This document shows, one piece after another, positions 1 to 7,706 of a DNA stretch of 64,000 nt; position 1 is the first letter of the stretch, and each line of letters opens with the position of its first letter. The stretch lies in NCBI RefSeq assembly GCF_902753875.1, contig NZ_CADDTS010000023.1:1-64000 (forward strand), read 5' to 3'. The position numbers were made by a program, and so were the translations under genes. The DNA comes from Acinetobacter bouvetii (GTDB lineage: Bacteria > Pseudomonadota > Gammaproteobacteria > Pseudomonadales > Moraxellaceae). A model generated the notes under the pieces. The model was given only the letters and a program-made list of their open reading frames with translations, was not told the origin of the DNA and did no database searches.

Positions 1-126
1 TCGGATGCTTATATTTCAGAAATCACTCAACGTTTGAATCATCGCCCAAGAAAAAGACTCGGATTTAGAAGCCCGAGTCAGGTATTATTCCAAGAACATG
101 GTGTTGCACTTCAAATGCTAATCTAA
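1..126 (+). CDS. IS30-family transposase, C-terminal 41 residues (partial)
   Basis: An open reading frame runs from the first base to a TAA at 124-126. It encodes the last 41 residues of the same transposase that is complete at 17454-18401, including the Gly-Phe-Arg-Ser-Pro segment near the C-terminus. It is cut by the window edge and is not a truncated gene as far as can be seen. The product would be a DDE transposase acting on the IS ends. Confidence 0.92.
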   Translation, partial: SDAYISEITQRLNHRPRKRLGFRSPSQVLFQEHGVALQMLI

Positions 127-127
127 G
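1..127 (+). mobile_element. IS30-family insertion sequence, 3' tail only (continues left of the window)
   Basis: These 127 bases are identical, base for base by eye, to the reverse complement of 17453-17579, the transposase-3' end of the complete IS30 element at 17453-18500. The element ends at the terminal inverted repeat, whose outermost bases read CTTAGATT on the other strand. The rest lies outside the window, so its left end and target duplication cannot be judged. It points toward the Anbu operon and stops 53 bases from the Anbu stop codon. Confidence 0.93.
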
Positions 128-132
128 AACTG

Positions 133-162
133 AAAAAACCAAGTCTAGGCTTGGGTTTTTTA
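133..162 (-). terminator. Rho-independent terminator of the Anbu operon
   Basis: A hairpin with arms around AACCAAG and CTTGGGTT has a six-base loop. A run of six T follows on the minus strand and another on the plus strand, so it may work both ways. It lies about 20 bases past the Anbu stop codon and separates that operon from the IS30 tail. Confidence 0.75.
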
Positions 163-180
163 TTACCGTGACATTTGTTT

Positions 181-921
181 TTAATCGAGATAATCATCTG
201 TCGGAATCGGTAATTCTTGCAAGCCACGGCGTAGCGTATCGGACCATTGCTTACTCAGTTGGCGGAAATAAGGATCTTCTTCATAAATCCGTTTACCGTT
301 CGGAATATGCAAGGAATCTTTTTTATAGACAACCGTGTCAAGTGGCATGCCTACAGATACATTGGAGCGCAAAGTCGAATCGAAAGAAATAAGGCTACAG
401 CGTACCGCTTCATCTAAAGGCATATCATAAATCAAGGCACGATCGAGTATGGGCTTACCATATTTACTTTCACCAATTTGAAAATAAGGTGTATCTTCCG
501 TTGCACAGATAAAATTGCCTTGCGGATAAATATTGTAAAGTTGCATTTCTGCACCTTGAATTTGCCCACCCAGCAGAATACTACAATAATAATTGCTTTG
601 TTCGTGTGTATTGGCATCTTCAACGACATCAGCAATGACTTTTTTTAGTGTATGTCCAACCAGTTCAGCCATTTCGAACATGGTATTGACACTATATAAA
701 TTCGGCTCTTGCTTCAATTCCAGATGATTGTTCAGATGGCCAATCACTGCTTGGGTTGTCGCTAAATTTCCAGATGTTTGTATCGTAATAAATCGATCAT
801 TTTCAATACCAAAAGTATAGAGTTTACGAAATACAGAAATATGATCCACACCCGCATTGGTTCGGGTATCACTTACAAAGACTAAACCATCTTTTAAGCG
901 CAGCGCACAACAATAAGTCAT
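181..921 (-). CDS. Anbu, proteasome-like N-terminal threonine hydrolase
   Basis: A 246-residue protein of the bacterial proteasome-related Anbu family (COG3484). The start Met is directly followed by Thr2, the expected nucleophile after Met removal. Counting from that Thr, Asp17 (in Ser-Asp-Thr-Arg) and Lys32 stand where the proteasome catalytic Asp and Lys sit. Family members form self-compartmentalised, open-ring or helical assemblies in the cytoplasm; the natural substrate is unknown. The start has a strong AAGGAG ribosome site and lies 25 bases after the transglutaminase gene. It is the last gene of a four-gene operon with an alpha-E protein and an ATP-grasp ligase, the gene set that comparative genomics has linked to synthesis and breakdown of a peptide or peptide tag. 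Family assignment is firm; the job is inferred. Confidence 0.93.
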   Translation of the reverse strand: MTYCCALRLKDGLVFVSDTRTNAGVDHISVFRKLYTFGIENDRFITIQTSGNLATTQAVIGHLNNHLELKQEPNLYSVNTMFEMAELVGHTLKKVIADVVEDANTHEQSNYYCSILLGGQIQGAEMQLYNIYPQGNFICATEDTPYFQIGESKYGKPILDRALIYDMPLDEAVRCSLISFDSTLRSNVSVGMPLDTVVYKKDSLHIPNGKRIYEEDPYFRQLSKQWSDTLRRGLQELPIPTDDYLD

Positions 922-946
922 GAGAACTCCTTATGACTTTTAAATT

Positions 947-1726
947 TCAGCAAGCGAGCACTTGAACAATAGAGTGCATCGACTCAATACCACCGCGCTC
1001 TCTTATGCCTCGTACTGGTGCAACATCCCAATAATCACGGCCAATTGCCACATAAATATGTGAATTAGGCGTAAATAACTGATTACTGGTATCAAAACAA
1101 TACCACGTATTTTCCAAAAAAACTTCTGCCCAAGCATGACTAGCAAGGTGAGCCGTATTTGGCACAAATAAGTAACCCGAAACATAACGTGCCGGTAAAC
1201 CTAGATATTTACACATGGCAATAAAGACATGGCTATGATCTTGACAAACCCCCTGCCGACATTGAAAAGCCTCGATTGCAGAGGTCTGTACAGAAGTTTG
1301 ATCCGGAGTATAGGGAATATAACCCAGTATCGCTTCAGACAGCGCAATCAGGTTAGCTCGATTGACTCGAGGAACGTAGCATTCCGCAAAGCTCTTCATT
1401 TCGGCATTACATAAAGTGCTGAAAGTCGGTTGCAGAAACAGCTTAGGATTAATATCTGTTTCTACACCAAACTGGGTAGTTTGATTTATTTCAACTACGC
1501 CTTGCGCCATAATGCTCATCTGGTTATAAGACTGCCGCTGTGAACTGGTGATCCAGATATTATTAAATGCATCGCTCTTAATTTCTTTCTGTCCTGGCAC
1601 ACTTACATCCCAACAATAAACATGCTGGTGAAGATTGGAAACTGGTGTCATTTTAATGTACTGAATACTGTTACACGCCACATCACTATAATGATAATGA
1701 GTTTGGTGATTAATCATCAGTTTCAT
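947..1726 (-). CDS. Transglutaminase-like cysteine protease of the Anbu operon
   Basis: A 259-residue member of the bacterial transglutaminase-like family (COG1305). The N-terminal half is the beta-rich domain seen in this subgroup. The catalytic triad is visible as Cys161 (Gly-Val-Cys-Gln-Asp-His), His197 (Ser-His-Ala-Trp) and Asp212 (Phe-Asp-Thr-Ser-Asn). The C-terminal Gly-Arg-Asp-Tyr-Trp-Asp-Val-Ala-Pro signature is also present. Such proteins are usually peptidases or amidases rather than crosslinkers. The start ATG overlaps the TGA of the alpha-E gene (ATGA), so translation is probably coupled. In this operon it may process or hydrolyse an isopeptide made by the ATP-grasp enzyme; that role is inference. 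Confidence 0.92.
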   Translation of the reverse strand: MKLMINHQTHYHYSDVACNSIQYIKMTPVSNLHQHVYCWDVSVPGQKEIKSDAFNNIWITSSQRQSYNQMSIMAQGVVEINQTTQFGVETDINPKLFLQPTFSTLCNAEMKSFAECYVPRVNRANLIALSEAILGYIPYTPDQTSVQTSAIEAFQCRQGVCQDHSHVFIAMCKYLGLPARYVSGYLFVPNTAHLASHAWAEVFLENTWYCFDTSNQLFTPNSHIYVAIGRDYWDVAPVRGIRERGGIESMHSIVQVLAC

Positions 1727-2325
1727 CCATCGACCTCAAACAGGTTTTGTATGTGATCACTAAAGTGATAAAAATTCATACTGTCTGGATTTAATTTGAG
1801 TTGCTGCCAAGCACCCTCTAGTTGGTCCCAACCAATCTGTGTCAACAAATCCACAACTTTATGTATATTGTTCAGCGTTTCATCATAATCCTGTTTCAAG
1901 CGAATTTGCCTATCCAGCTGTTCTATATTTTGACCCAGACTGAAAAACAGGAAAATATCTTGTTGTTCAGCTTCAATAACTTCATAGCATTCTGCCGCAA
2001 CATCACAAATATACGCCGCATCGTCATTGGCATTTTTAATCAGCTGATTTAGTTCCGCATAAGCTTTGGCAGAAAGCACTCCTCTTAAGTCGTGCACATT
2101 ATTTTTAGCATATTCAAATTGCTGACTAAATGAGGCTGGTTGCTCTGTATCCATCAACAATGAATTTAATGAACTTGCATCAAAAGCAGGTAAGCAAAAA
2201 GCATGTGCATATGCCAATGCTTCATCATTATCCAGAAATGGGAACTGCCCACATGCATACTGAATCCGTGTCAAATATCGACCTAACCAAAAAATATGTT
2301 GAGCATTACTATTTAATAAAATCAT
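1723..2325 (-). CDS. Alpha-E domain protein (DUF403), short form
   Basis: A 200-residue, mostly helical protein. It opens with the alpha-E family signature: a short hydrophobic start followed by Phe-Trp-Leu-Gly-Arg-Tyr-Leu-Thr-Arg (residues 12-20). The family (COG2307) nearly always accompanies a circularly permuted ATP-grasp enzyme and is often around 300 residues, so this copy is clearly shorter. It is thought to assist the ligase, but no biochemical activity is established. It lies 24 bases after the ATP-grasp gene and overlaps the transglutaminase gene by four bases. No frameshift is visible; the reduced length seems genuine. Confidence 0.85.
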   Translation of the reverse strand: MILLNSNAQHIFWLGRYLTRIQYACGQFPFLDNDEALAYAHAFCLPAFDASSLNSLLMDTEQPASFSQQFEYAKNNVHDLRGVLSAKAYAELNQLIKNANDDAAYICDVAAECYEVIEAEQQDIFLFFSLGQNIEQLDRQIRLKQDYDETLNNIHKVVDLLTQIGWDQLEGAWQQLKLNPDSMNFYHFSDHIQNLFEVDG

Positions 2326-2349
2326 GATTTCACTCCCATGGTTAGATGC

Positions 2350-3897
2350 TTATGAATGAAGATTATCCACCACCCAAGTGTCTTTAACCCCTCCACCTTG
2401 TGAAGAATTCACCACCAGCGATCCAGCCTGCATGGCTACACGGGTTAAACCTCCCGGTACAATTTCGGTCCGATATGGTGAGCTTAAAACAAACGGTCTT
2501 AAATCAATATGACGTTCAGCCACACCAAAATCAGTCAAGGTTGGGCAAACGGATAAATCCAATGTCGGCTGTGCAATATAAAGATGAGGTGCAGCAATAA
2601 TTTTATCGCTAAATTCTTCAATCTGAAGGCTTGAAGCTTGTGGTCCAATCAACATGCCATAACCACCCGAACCTTGAGCTTCTTTCACCACCAGTTCTGG
2701 CAAATGAGACAGGACATAATTTAAATCTTCAATTTCACGGCATTGATAAGTCGGCACATTCTTCAAGATTGCCTGCTCACCCAAGTAAAAATGAATCATT
2801 TTATCAACATAAGGATAAATGGATTTATCATCTGCAACACCGGTTCCCGGCGCATTTGCAATCACCACATTGTGCTGTAAATACGCAGACATCAAGCCTG
2901 GAACACCCAACGTGCTATCTGGCTTAAAGCATAAAGGGTCTAAATATGCATCATCGACTCTTCGATAAATTACATCAACCCGCTGTCTACCACGGATGGT
3001 TTTGACATAAACATTATCGTTCTCTACAAAAAGGTCACGTGATGTCACTAAAGGCACATCCATTTCTCTTGCCAGAAAGGAATGTTCATAATACGCGCTG
3101 TTATAACGTCCAGGTGTCAATACCACAATAAATGGATTATCTACATAGGCATTTTCAGCCAGTATTTCTTTAAGCAAATGAGGGTATTGTTCAATGCCCA
3201 GAATATTGTTTTGCTGAAAAAGTTCCGGCATCAACTTTTGACTGATTTTGCGACTTTCCAGCATATAAGACACCCCCGAAGGCGTTCTTAAATTGTCTTC
3301 CAATACATAAAATTCACCATGACGATCACGTATAATATCAATCCCACTGATTTGGCTATAGATTTTGCCTTTTAAATCGTGCGCATACATATGCGGCTGA
3401 TAGGCTTCATGAGTCAATACCTGCAATTCAGGCACAATATTGGCTTTTAAAATATCCTGTTGATGATAAATATCATGTAGAAACAGATTTAGCGCACGCA
3501 CCCTTTGCGCACAACCCAGTGATACTTTGTTCCATTGTTTTTTCTCGATAACACGTGGAATCAGATCATAAGGAATAGTTCGTTCAATACCTTCCGATTC
3601 ACCATAAACGGTAAAGGTAATTCCTTCGTAAAGAAAATGATCTTTTGCAGCCTGATTTAATAATTTCAATTCATCTAATGTGTGCTGAGACAACCAATGT
3701 TCTATTTTTTGGCAGGTTTCGCCTGGCATCGCTTGATCATCAATCAGCTCATTAAAAAAATGTGATTTAAACTGTTGAAATAACGTATTTATTTTCGCCT
3801 GACCTGCACGAGTTCCAAGACTATTTGCAGCCCCGTTATGATTTGCGAAATTTTCCACTGATGGAATCGAATTTGTATCTTGATCTTCTTTAAGCAT
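2350..3897 (-). CDS. Circularly permuted ATP-grasp peptide ligase (DUF404/DUF407 type)
   Basis: A 515-residue protein of the COG2308 family, whose ATP-grasp fold is circularly permuted. The strongest signature is at residues 197-214: Tyr-Val-Leu-Glu-Asp-Asn-Leu-Arg-Thr-Pro-Ser-Gly, with the metal and ATP-binding acidic residues. A glycine-rich segment, Gly-Ser-Gly-Gly-Tyr-Gly-Met, follows near residue 400. ATP-grasp enzymes join a carboxylate to an amine through an acyl phosphate, so this one should make a peptide or amide bond; its substrate is unknown. It is the first gene of the Anbu operon and has a GAGGT ribosome site seven bases before ATG. The first ~30 residues are polar and poorly conserved in look. 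Confidence 0.92.
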   Translation of the reverse strand: MLKEDQDTNSIPSVENFANHNGAANSLGTRAGQAKINTLFQQFKSHFFNELIDDQAMPGETCQKIEHWLSQHTLDELKLLNQAAKDHFLYEGITFTVYGESEGIERTIPYDLIPRVIEKKQWNKVSLGCAQRVRALNLFLHDIYHQQDILKANIVPELQVLTHEAYQPHMYAHDLKGKIYSQISGIDIIRDRHGEFYVLEDNLRTPSGVSYMLESRKISQKLMPELFQQNNILGIEQYPHLLKEILAENAYVDNPFIVVLTPGRYNSAYYEHSFLAREMDVPLVTSRDLFVENDNVYVKTIRGRQRVDVIYRRVDDAYLDPLCFKPDSTLGVPGLMSAYLQHNVVIANAPGTGVADDKSIYPYVDKMIHFYLGEQAILKNVPTYQCREIEDLNYVLSHLPELVVKEAQGSGGYGMLIGPQASSLQIEEFSDKIIAAPHLYIAQPTLDLSVCPTLTDFGVAERHIDLRPFVLSSPYRTEIVPGGLTRVAMQAGSLVVNSSQGGGVKDTWVVDNLHS

Positions 3898-4228
3898 ACA
3901 AACCTCGTCATTGTTATCTATTGTAAGTAGAATTAAGCAACAAGCATGCCAGTCATCATTTTGTTTATTTATCCATTATAATCCAGCCCATTCAATGGTA
4001 ATTTTGAACGAACATGTATCAAAATATAGAGGTGTACAATACGGGGCTGCGGAAAATTAATCTCTGTTTGCACCAATGTATATTTTTAGAATGGCAGGCA
4101 TGAAACACAAAATTTAGTGATTTGAATTTTTCATCCTGCATGTTTTAGCATAAAAAAATATACTGTTTTTTATTGTGTTCATCTTTTAATGGATATATAA
4201 ACAACCTACTCGATTTTTAATTTTAGTT
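3898..4228. promoter_or_regulatory. Divergent control region between the Anbu operon and the WYL regulator
   Basis: 331 AT-rich bases without a gene separate the two divergent transcription units. Besides the -10 box at 3975-3980, it holds an imperfect inverted repeat, GCAGGCATGAAA at 4094-4105 and TTTCATCCTGC at 4129-4139, differing by one extra C. This sits between the two starts and could be an operator or a hairpin in the regulator leader. Confidence 0.45.
3975..3980 (-). promoter_or_regulatory. Candidate -10 box for the Anbu operon
   Basis: On the minus strand this is a perfect TATAAT, 78 bases before the ATP-grasp start codon. I see no convincing -35 box 16-18 bases further up (AATTAC at 17), which would fit a promoter that needs an activator. 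The divergent WYL regulator is a natural candidate for that role, but this is inference. Confidence 0.4.
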
Positions 4229-5239
4229 ATGTCCTCACAAGAAAAAGAAACGTCCAATAGCCTGTATCGCCAGTGGCAAATTTTATCTCGTCTTTCTACC
4301 GGGAAATGGATGGGTACCCGAGAATTACAAGAAATTTTGCAACGCGAGGGTATCGATATCAGCCTGCGTACCATTCAACGTGACTTGAATCAGATCTCCT
4401 TACGGTTTCCGATTGAAAGCAGCAAAACCGTGCCTCAAGGCTGGCGCTGGCGTTCTGATGCACCTATTCAAAGCTTGCCACATATGACCAGTTCTCAGGC
4501 AGTCACCTTTATGATGGTCGAAGAGCATCTCAAACATTTGCTGCCCCCTAGCCTGATTGAAGAAATGAATCCCTGGTTTGATCTGGCCCGTCGCAGCCTG
4601 TCAACTCAAAACAATGTACGGCAATGGATTAACCGTGTGCGTATTGTTCCTGCAAATCAACCTTTGATTCCTCCTGTAGTTGACAAACTGGCTCAGCAGG
4701 CGATTTATGAAGGTTTGCTACAAGACAAACAGCTGGAATGTGTGTACCAAGGACGTAGCCATTCCGGCGAAGAAAAAACCTATATTTTGAATCCTTTAGC
4801 ATTGGTACAAAAAGGTGCGATTATTTACCTGATCTGCACCCGACATGACAAAACCGATATTCAGACTTTTGCGCTGCACCGTTTTAAATCAGCCGTGGTT
4901 TTAAACACACGCGCCATGCATCCAGTCAACTTCGATATTGATGCTTATATTGATTCTGGCGCATTAGGCTTTAGGGTCGATTACAGCAAGCCTACTGAAA
5001 ATATAGCCTTAAAACTGATTATGACTGAAGATGATGCCCATTATTTTGATGAAAGCCAGCTCAGTCGCGACCAAGTCATCGAAAAACTGGAAAATGGTAT
5101 GGCACAAGTGACTGCAACCGTGCCTTTTACTTCACAACTGGCATGGTGGTTAAGAAGCTTTGGTAATAAAATCCAACATATTGAACCCGTTGAAGTTTCC
5201 AACGCTGTACGCCAAATTGCAGATGAAGAACTTCAATAA
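4229..5239 (+). CDS. WYL-domain transcriptional regulator
   Basis: A 336-residue helix-turn-helix regulator with a C-terminal WYL domain. Residues ~10-60 form a DeoR-like winged helix (segment Leu-Arg-Thr-Ile-Gln-Arg-Asp-Leu). Residues ~165-240 form the WYL ligand-sensing part, with Ile-Tyr-Leu in place of Trp-Tyr-Leu, and the C-terminal extension typical of the family follows. WYL domains sense nucleic acids, nucleotides or other small ligands, and the regulators act as repressors or activators. It is divergent from the Anbu operon with a shared 331-base control region, so it may govern that operon; no target is proven. The start ATG has only a weak ribosome site. Confidence 0.88.
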   Translation: MSSQEKETSNSLYRQWQILSRLSTGKWMGTRELQEILQREGIDISLRTIQRDLNQISLRFPIESSKTVPQGWRWRSDAPIQSLPHMTSSQAVTFMMVEEHLKHLLPPSLIEEMNPWFDLARRSLSTQNNVRQWINRVRIVPANQPLIPPVVDKLAQQAIYEGLLQDKQLECVYQGRSHSGEEKTYILNPLALVQKGAIIYLICTRHDKTDIQTFALHRFKSAVVLNTRAMHPVNFDIDAYIDSGALGFRVDYSKPTENIALKLIMTEDDAHYFDESQLSRDQVIEKLENGMAQVTATVPFTSQLAWWLRSFGNKIQHIEPVEVSNAVRQIADEELQ

Positions 5240-5240
5240 A

Positions 5241-5275
5241 AAAAGTCCCAATATTTGGGACTATAGAGTTTTTAT
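5241..5275 (+). terminator. Terminator of the WYL regulator gene
   Basis: The hairpin AGTCCCAA / TTGGGACT with a three-base loop starts four bases after the stop codon. The following T run is interrupted, so termination may be incomplete. Confidence 0.6.
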
Positions 5276-5720
5276 CTTTGTATCTACAAATTATTTTTAT
5301 AAATTGGACTAGATAAACATCAAACTTTATACCTTTACCCCAATACAAAGCTTGATAGCTGCTGCTGATATTTGTGGAGTAATCTGTATATCGCTTTAGC
5401 AAGCCAGATCTCCAGAATTATATCGAATTGATTTCATCGTCATATGATTACCCTCTTGTGATTTGGTAAAATTAATGTAGCCCCAAATCACATGATTGTG
5501 AAATCATAAGATCAGCAAGCCAAAGCTGAATTTTTATTAAGCATTTGTTATGCATTGCTATGATGCTTCATTCATATTGACCAGTTTTAGACCTTCTAAA
5601 AAGTCATTTCCATATTCTACTCTCTAACTAAATCTTTAAACGTGTTTTACAAATTAGAACTTGTGCCATGTATATAAAATAGGCAGATTTAAGTGATTCA
5701 TAATTATATGGAAAACGAGA
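5276..5720. other. Intergenic region with a long inverted repeat
   Basis: About 445 bases without a credible gene. It contains an inverted repeat of TGTGATTTGG (5457-5466) and CCAAATCACA (5483-5492) around a 16-base loop. A second small palindrome, ATGATT-GTGA-AATCAT, follows directly. The function is unknown; possibilities are an operator, an RNA hairpin or a decayed repeat. The next gene starts at 5721 without an obvious strong promoter. Confidence 0.4.
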
Positions 5721-7391
5721 ATGCCAGGTCCTGTTCAGATTGTTAGACATCGGCTTTTAAATACTTTTTTCTCACGTTACTCAGTCTGGTTTACTTTTAT
5801 TTTCATAGCCTTGACCATCAGCGGCTTCCGGATTATTTACGCACCGCATTATATTTATTATTTTATTTCAGATACTTTACTGAATTCCTTATGGCTAATT
5901 TCCGGTATACTGACTCTGGTTGGCTTATATGACATCTTACAAAACAAACATTCCATTCTAAAAAACTACCCAATTATGGGACATTTTCGTTTTATCTTTG
6001 AAGATTTTCGCCCTGAAATTCGTCAGTATTTTATTGAAGCAGATCAGGATGCACTGCCTTTTTCACGCATGCAGCGCAGTTTGGTCTATCAACGGGCAAA
6101 AAATGAAAATGCCGATAAACCTTTTGGGTCAATTATCAATGTTTATCAGCAGGATTATCGCTTTATCACCCATTCGATTACCCCCTGCCAACCTGCCGAC
6201 CCGGCCAGCTTTCGTATCCAGATTGGCAATCATCAATGTCTGCAACCTTATAGTGCATCCATCATGAATATCTCTGCGCTAAGTTTTGGCAGCTTGAGTG
6301 CCAACGCGATTCGGGCATTGAATCTGGGCGCGAAAATGGGCAATTTTTACCACGATACTGGTGAAGGCAGTATCAGCCCCTATCATCTGGAAAATGGTGG
6401 AGATATCGTCTGGGAACTCGGTAGCGGGTATTTTGGATGTCGCACATTGGATGGGAAATTTGATCCGGAAAAATTTAGCCAGCAAGCCCGGTTACCGCAA
6501 ATCAAGATGATTGAAATCAAGTTGTCCCAAGGTGCCAAACCCGGACATGGCGGTATTTTACCAAAAGAAAAGATTTCAGAAGAAGTGGCTCAAATTCGTG
6601 GGGTGAGTCGAGAGCATGATTGTGTCTCTCCTTCCAAGCATTCGGCATTTCATACCCCGATTGAAATGATGCAGTTCATTCAACAGCTACGTGAATTGTC
6701 GGGTGGTAAACCGGTCGGATTTAAACTCTGTATTGGCCAGCCCTGGCAGTTCATGAGTATCGTCAAAGCCATGCTGCACACGCAAATTGTGCCTGATTTT
6801 ATCGTGGTGGATGGTTCTGAAGGAGGAACCGGTGCTGCGCCCATTGAATTGATTGACCATATGGGCACACCTTTACGCGAAGGCTTGCTATTTGTGCATA
6901 ACACCCTTGTGGGTGCAGGACTAAGAAATCAAATCAAGATTGGTGCCAGCGGCAAGATTATTACGGCGTTTGATATTTCCAGCACCATGGCCATTGGCGC
7001 CGATTGGGTCAATTCAGCACGTGGTTTCATGTTCGCGGTCGGTTGTATTCAGGCTCAAAGCTGCCATACCAATCAGTGTCCTGTGGGTGTAGCCACTCAA
7101 AATCAGGAACGGCAAAAGGCACTTCACGTACCAAGCAAAGCCGTCCGAGTGTTCAATTTTCATAAAAATACCATGCTGGCCCTGTCAGAAATGATTGCAG
7201 CAGCAGGTTTAAAACATCCTGCATCCATCCAAGCTCATCATTTGGCGCAGCGTATTAATGACCGTGAAATTAAAAATTATGAACAACTACATTTCTGGCT
7301 TAAGGAAGGTGAATTACTCCACTGTGAAGCCAATTATACGGAAAACTTCTATTATAAAATGTGGAATTTGGCTCATCCCGAGCAATTTTAA
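5721..7391 (+). CDS. Membrane-anchored FMN-binding glutamate synthase-like protein
   Basis: A 556-residue protein related to the synthase domain of GltB. Residues ~18-38 and ~50-70 are two hydrophobic segments that should anchor it to the inner membrane. The rest is the FMN-binding barrel, with Gly-Gly-Thr-Gly-Ala-Ala-Pro and the three-cysteine iron-sulfur motif Cys-x5-Cys-x4-Cys around 7054-7085, as in glutamate synthase (3Fe-4S). The amidotransferase and NAD(P)H-binding parts are absent, so it is not a complete glutamate synthase. Members of this stand-alone family have no settled reaction; a flavin oxidoreductase role at the membrane is likely. It is a single-gene unit here. Confidence 0.88.
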   Translation: MPGPVQIVRHRLLNTFFSRYSVWFTFIFIALTISGFRIIYAPHYIYYFISDTLLNSLWLISGILTLVGLYDILQNKHSILKNYPIMGHFRFIFEDFRPEIRQYFIEADQDALPFSRMQRSLVYQRAKNENADKPFGSIINVYQQDYRFITHSITPCQPADPASFRIQIGNHQCLQPYSASIMNISALSFGSLSANAIRALNLGAKMGNFYHDTGEGSISPYHLENGGDIVWELGSGYFGCRTLDGKFDPEKFSQQARLPQIKMIEIKLSQGAKPGHGGILPKEKISEEVAQIRGVSREHDCVSPSKHSAFHTPIEMMQFIQQLRELSGGKPVGFKLCIGQPWQFMSIVKAMLHTQIVPDFIVVDGSEGGTGAAPIELIDHMGTPLREGLLFVHNTLVGAGLRNQIKIGASGKIITAFDISSTMAIGADWVNSARGFMFAVGCIQAQSCHTNQCPVGVATQNQERQKALHVPSKAVRVFNFHKNTMLALSEMIAAAGLKHPASIQAHHLAQRINDREIKNYEQLHFWLKEGELLHCEANYTENFYYKMWNLAHPEQF

Positions 7392-7699
7392 CAATACCAA
7401 CAACCGAAATGAAAAGGTCCTTATTCAATAAAAAAAGAACTCTCAAAAATACTACCATCCAATAGTTTAATTTAAGCTCGTTTTGGATACGCGAGTGTGG
7501 CAGGGATGCCACACCTTAACTATCCCTTGCGCTGCATTTTAAAGCTGTGCTTAAAACTGGCTCAGGATGTTGCGTATGAGTAACAAAGGCTCAAAATGAG
7601 AGAAATTGCCTACACGAAAACATAAAAATTTAAATAATCAAATGAGGCCGTGCTCATTTGAAAAGATCCAATATTGGACATTATTAGATTTCTAAAAAT
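7392..7699. other. Intergenic region with a perfect hairpin
   Basis: 308 bases between convergent genes. It holds the hairpin GTGTGGCA-GGGA-TGCCACAC (7495-7514), a 12-base palindrome TCCAATATTGGA (about 7666-7677), and the hairpin at 7681-7706 listed separately. The first hairpin has no T run, so it does not look like a simple terminator. It may belong to a dispersed repeat or a small RNA. Confidence 0.4.
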
Positions 7700-7706
7700 C
7701 TAATAA
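7681..7706 (-). terminator. Hairpin at the 3' end of the alpha/beta hydrolase gene
   Basis: Perfect 11-base arms TTATTAGATTT / AAATCTAATAA with a CTAA loop. The hydrolase stop codon lies inside the stem. No T run follows on the minus strand, so it may stabilise the messenger rather than end transcription. Confidence 0.4.
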
